The notes beneath the pieces are model-generated. The model was given only the letters and a program-made list of their open reading frames with translations. It did no database searches and had not been told where the DNA came from. A program made the translations under genes and the position numbers. Shown piece after piece: positions 62,294 to 64,000 of a DNA stretch of 64,000 nucleotides; within the stretch, counting starts at the first letter, position 1; each line of letters starts with the position of its first letter. The stretch covers positions 2,046,001 through 2,110,000 of the forward strand of contig CP073276.1 in assembly GCA_038561985.1 (NCBI GenBank), in the 5' to 3' direction. Origin of the DNA: Petrimonas sulfuriphila (lineage in GTDB: Bacteria; Bacteroidota; Bacteroidia; Bacteroidales; Dysgonomonadaceae).

Positions 62294-62911
62294 TTATACT
62301 GTAGTTGGAAAATCCAGCATTTTGTGTTCCCGACAATCAACTCTTATATGAACGTGGTCCAAGTCCCGTTTCAACAACGTACAATGGTCTTTTTTTTCAT
62401 CATCAGAAGGTCGATAGTAGGAACAGGTGGTACACATACGAAGAACGGAAATTACTCCCGTTTTGTTTAAATGGATGATCAGTTTTATCAAGCTTGACAA
62501 TACGTTTTTTTTATCATCCCGGCTCAGTTCTGCAATAGGGCTATAAATCTCTTTGGCGAAAGACGAGGTCTGCCCGGCTATTTTGTTTCCCTTTTCCGTG
62601 AGGTTGATAACAAAGCTTCGTGAATCGGTAGCTTCATTGTCTTTGACTACAAGGTGTTTCTGTTCCAGTGTTTTTACGGTATCGCTTATCGTCGCCTTGG
62701 TAACATTAAACTCTTTTGCCAGGTAACTCACTTTCTTTTTTTCTTCATTTTGTGTGAACAGGAAAATCAAAATTTGCACCTGAAGTGGAGTGAGGGAGAA
62801 CTCCTTGCTTTTCTTCCACAACAGTACACGAAATGCCTGAGATATCCTTTCCAGGGAAGCAACGATCTTCCCTTCGGTAGTTTGGTCGGAATAAAACTGA
62901 AAATCCTCCAT
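62294..62911 (-). CDS. MarR-type regulator with C-terminal cysteine cluster
   Basis: A 205-residue protein. Residues ~20-150 form a MarR winged-helix domain (VSYLAKEFNVTKATISDTVK as the recognition helix region). The C-terminal ~45 residues add C160-x2-C163, C177 and C193, likely ligands for a metal or Fe-S centre and thus a sensor of metal or redox state. A palindrome in the promoter of the neighbouring DUF2024 gene may be its binding site. It lies between that gene and the SixA-like phosphatase. The ligand is unknown. Confidence 0.85.
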   Translation of the reverse strand: MEDFQFYSDQTTEGKIVASLERISQAFRVLLWKKSKEFSLTPLQVQILIFLFTQNEEKKKVSYLAKEFNVTKATISDTVKTLEQKHLVVKDNEATDSRSFVINLTEKGNKIAGQTSSFAKEIYSPIAELSRDDKKNVLSSLIKLIIHLNKTGVISVLRMCTTCSYYRPSDDEKKDHCTLLKRDLDHVHIRVDCREHKMLDFPTTV

Positions 62912-62976
62912 CTATTTATATTTTGTCAATCTCAATTATATAGAATATCTTTTTTTATTCCCCGAGGATAAGGTGG

Positions 62977-63240
62977 TTAATCACAATTCTCCATTTCGTA
63001 AATATAATATCCCTTTTCCCGGATATCGGCTATCCACTGGGGTTTTATTTTTTCCGTATGGCAATATTTGCTTTCTTTGGAAGTGAGTGGTTGTCCTTCC
63101 TGCCCCTTTGCTTTAAGGTATTCTCTCCCGTAATTGTGAATTACGTTTTCATCTTTTAAATCCGCCGGAACAATGATGTCAAAATGCATAACCTTTCCGT
63201 CTTTTTTTGTTACATAAGTATCCCAAACAGCTGCTTCCAT
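62977..63240 (-). CDS. DUF2024-family protein
   Basis: An 87-residue protein matching DUF2024 in length and in VWDTYVTKKDGKVMHFDI and SKYCHTE. The family is small and cytoplasmic with no known function. It has its own well-formed promoter containing an inverted repeat, so it is likely to be regulated, perhaps by the MarR-type protein encoded just after it, 65 bases downstream. Confidence 0.88.
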   Translation of the reverse strand: MEAAVWDTYVTKKDGKVMHFDIIVPADLKDENVIHNYGREYLKAKGQEGQPLTSKESKYCHTEKIKPQWIADIREKGYYIYEMENCD

Positions 63241-63285
63241 GATTTTTACGTTTTAAGCCGGTTGTCTTGGCACCATTGCCATCCG

Positions 63286-63317
63286 CAAATATAGTTAGGA
63301 TAACTAACTAAAGCAAA
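63286..63317 (-). promoter_or_regulatory. Promoter of the DUF2024 gene with embedded inverted repeat
   Basis: On the minus strand TTTG (63317-63314) and TATATTTG (63293-63286) are exactly 20 bases apart, a perfect Bacteroidota promoter. The spacer contains TAGTTAGGATAACTA (63292-63306), an inverted repeat of TAGTTA around GGA. A bound MarR-type protein here would block transcription. Confidence 0.7.
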
Positions 63318-63407
63318 CGAAAGGTGATTTTTTTCATAGAGCCCTTTATCAAAGTATGGCATTTCGATTAATTCAGCCGGTGATAGGTTTCGTAGCCCTT
63401 GTATGTG

Positions 63408-64000
63408 TTACCGTATCAGCTTCATCTTCTTTATTCGGATTGCCTTTATGGGACGGTCGTGTTTGTCTGTTTCTACTTCCGATATTTTTTCCACGACCTC
63501 CATCCCTTTCAATATTTCGCCAAATACGGTATAATTGCCATCGAGGTGTGGTGTTCCGCCGACGTTTATGTAATCTTGTCGCGCTTGTGTGCTGAATTTG
63601 TAAGTAGAGTCGTTTGTATTTCCGTAACGGGCTATTTTGCTTTCCTCCAGCTTATCCAGTTGTTCGTTTGTAAACTTTTTCCCCACTACAATGTAAAACT
63701 GGCAACCCGATGATGCTTTTTGCGGGTTGCTGTCGTCTCCTTCACGCGCAGCGGCAATAGTGCCGTATTTGTGATAAATTTGGGGAGTCCTGAATTCTGA
63801 GGGAATGGTGTAGCCGACATCGCCGTCGCCCAGCATTGTATCCGGCCCTGCCGTTTTGGACTGGGGATCTCCTCCCTGAATCATGAATTCCTTGATTACA
63901 CGATGGAAAAGTAATCCGTTATAGGTTTTTGCATTCACCAGCTTGATAAAATTATTGCGATGCAATGGTGTTTCGTTGTATAGTTTTAGCGTAATATCGC
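63408..64000 (-). CDS. Cyclophilin-type peptidyl-prolyl isomerase (partial, 5' end off window)
   Basis: The reading frame is open to the right edge; the sequence there reads DITLKLYNETPLHRNNF, so the true start lies beyond 64000 and the internal TTG should not be taken as one. FHRVIKEFMIQGGDPQ and SSGCQFYIV are cyclophilin signatures with the catalytic Arg in FHR. Loop inserts around residues 100-150 are longer than in the simplest cyclophilins. It helps protein folding, probably in the periplasm. The 167-base gap to the DUF2024 gene holds that gene's promoter. Confidence 0.93.
   Translation of the reverse strand, partial: DITLKLYNETPLHRNNFIKLVNAKTYNGLLFHRVIKEFMIQGGDPQSKTAGPDTMLGDGDVGYTIPSEFRTPQIYHKYGTIAAAREGDDSNPQKASSGCQFYIVVGKKFTNEQLDKLEESKIARYGNTNDSTYKFSTQARQDYINVGGTPHLDGNYTVFGEILKGMEVVEKISEVETDKHDRPIKAIRIKKMKLIR

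Noticed and set aside
63408-63965. Internal TTG as start of the cyclophilin
   Set aside because: Typical cyclophilin sequence continues upstream of it to the window edge.
1-64000. tRNA, rRNA, CRISPR array or prophage genes
   Set aside because: None of the intergenic stretches shows a tRNA cloverleaf ending in CCA, regular spaced repeats or phage-type genes; all larger gaps are described in the feature list.

Overview
The window looks like a chromosomal segment of an anaerobic member of the Bacteroidota, order Bacteroidales. This rests on a SusC/SusD pair with an ECF sigma/FecR regulator, many secreted glycoside hydrolases, fimbrillin-like lipoproteins, absence of purine-rich Shine-Dalgarno sites, and repeated promoter elements of the Bacteroidota type (TAnnTTTG at -7, TTTG about 20 bases upstream). 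Moderate GC content and the gene mix would suit Dysgonomonadaceae (Proteiniphilum/Petrimonas-like), but that placement is inference. I saw no rRNA, tRNA, CRISPR array, integrase or transposase gene.

Region 1 (1-1207): the start of a GH127-type beta-L-arabinofuranosidase gene that runs off the left edge. Region 2 (1481-11426): a SusCD-less operon on the minus strand with two exported ADP-ribosylglycohydrolase-family proteins, an exported PHP-domain phosphoesterase, a ribokinase, a DUF1680/GH127-like enzyme and a GRP/ureide-permease-type sugar transporter. It is controlled by a divergent LacI-family gene. A perfect 20-bp palindrome covers the -33 box of the operon promoter. The set suggests scavenging of ribose or another pentose from ribosylated compounds.

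Region 3 (11509-42656): one long co-directional polysaccharide utilisation locus (PUL). It runs from ECF sigma factor, FecR, STN-bearing SusC and SusD through a TIM-barrel hydrolase, GH106, three tandem GH28-like proteins (one short and without its catalytic residues), a beta-helix GH141-like lipoprotein, GH92, an alpha/alpha-toroid lipoprotein, GH31, GH29 and a metallophosphoesterase. It ends in four genes that make a full corrinoid methyl-transfer set: corrinoid protein, two URO-D-fold methyltransferases and a MetH-type reactivator. Galacturonic acid, rhamnose, fucose, mannose and xylose/glucose linkages are all covered, which fits a branched pectic or bacterial heteropolysaccharide. The corrinoid set suggests the substrate carries methyl groups.

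Region 4 (42759-47552): an AGCS amino-acid symporter with a large insert, then a plus-strand group of small lipoprotein, DUF5009 membrane acyltransferase-like protein and a serine-type sulfatase. Region 5 (47553-49311 and 59115-61694): two copies of a cassette made of a tiny peptide gene (58 and 44 codons) sharing the motif APDIE-x-IDIE plus a C-terminal DMP, each followed by a fimbrillin-like lipoprotein. The second copy is preceded by a gene for a seven-helix membrane protein fused to an AraC DNA-binding domain. This is the best candidate for an undescribed system in the window.

Region 6 (49323-59089 and 61764-64000): mostly housekeeping genes: FMN reductase, serine hydrolase, tadA, yraN, MmcQ/YjbR, birA, pyrH, frr, rsgA, cls, aroK, alanine dehydrogenase, SixA-like phosphatase, a MarR-type regulator with a cysteine-rich tail, DUF2024 and a cyclophilin cut by the right edge.
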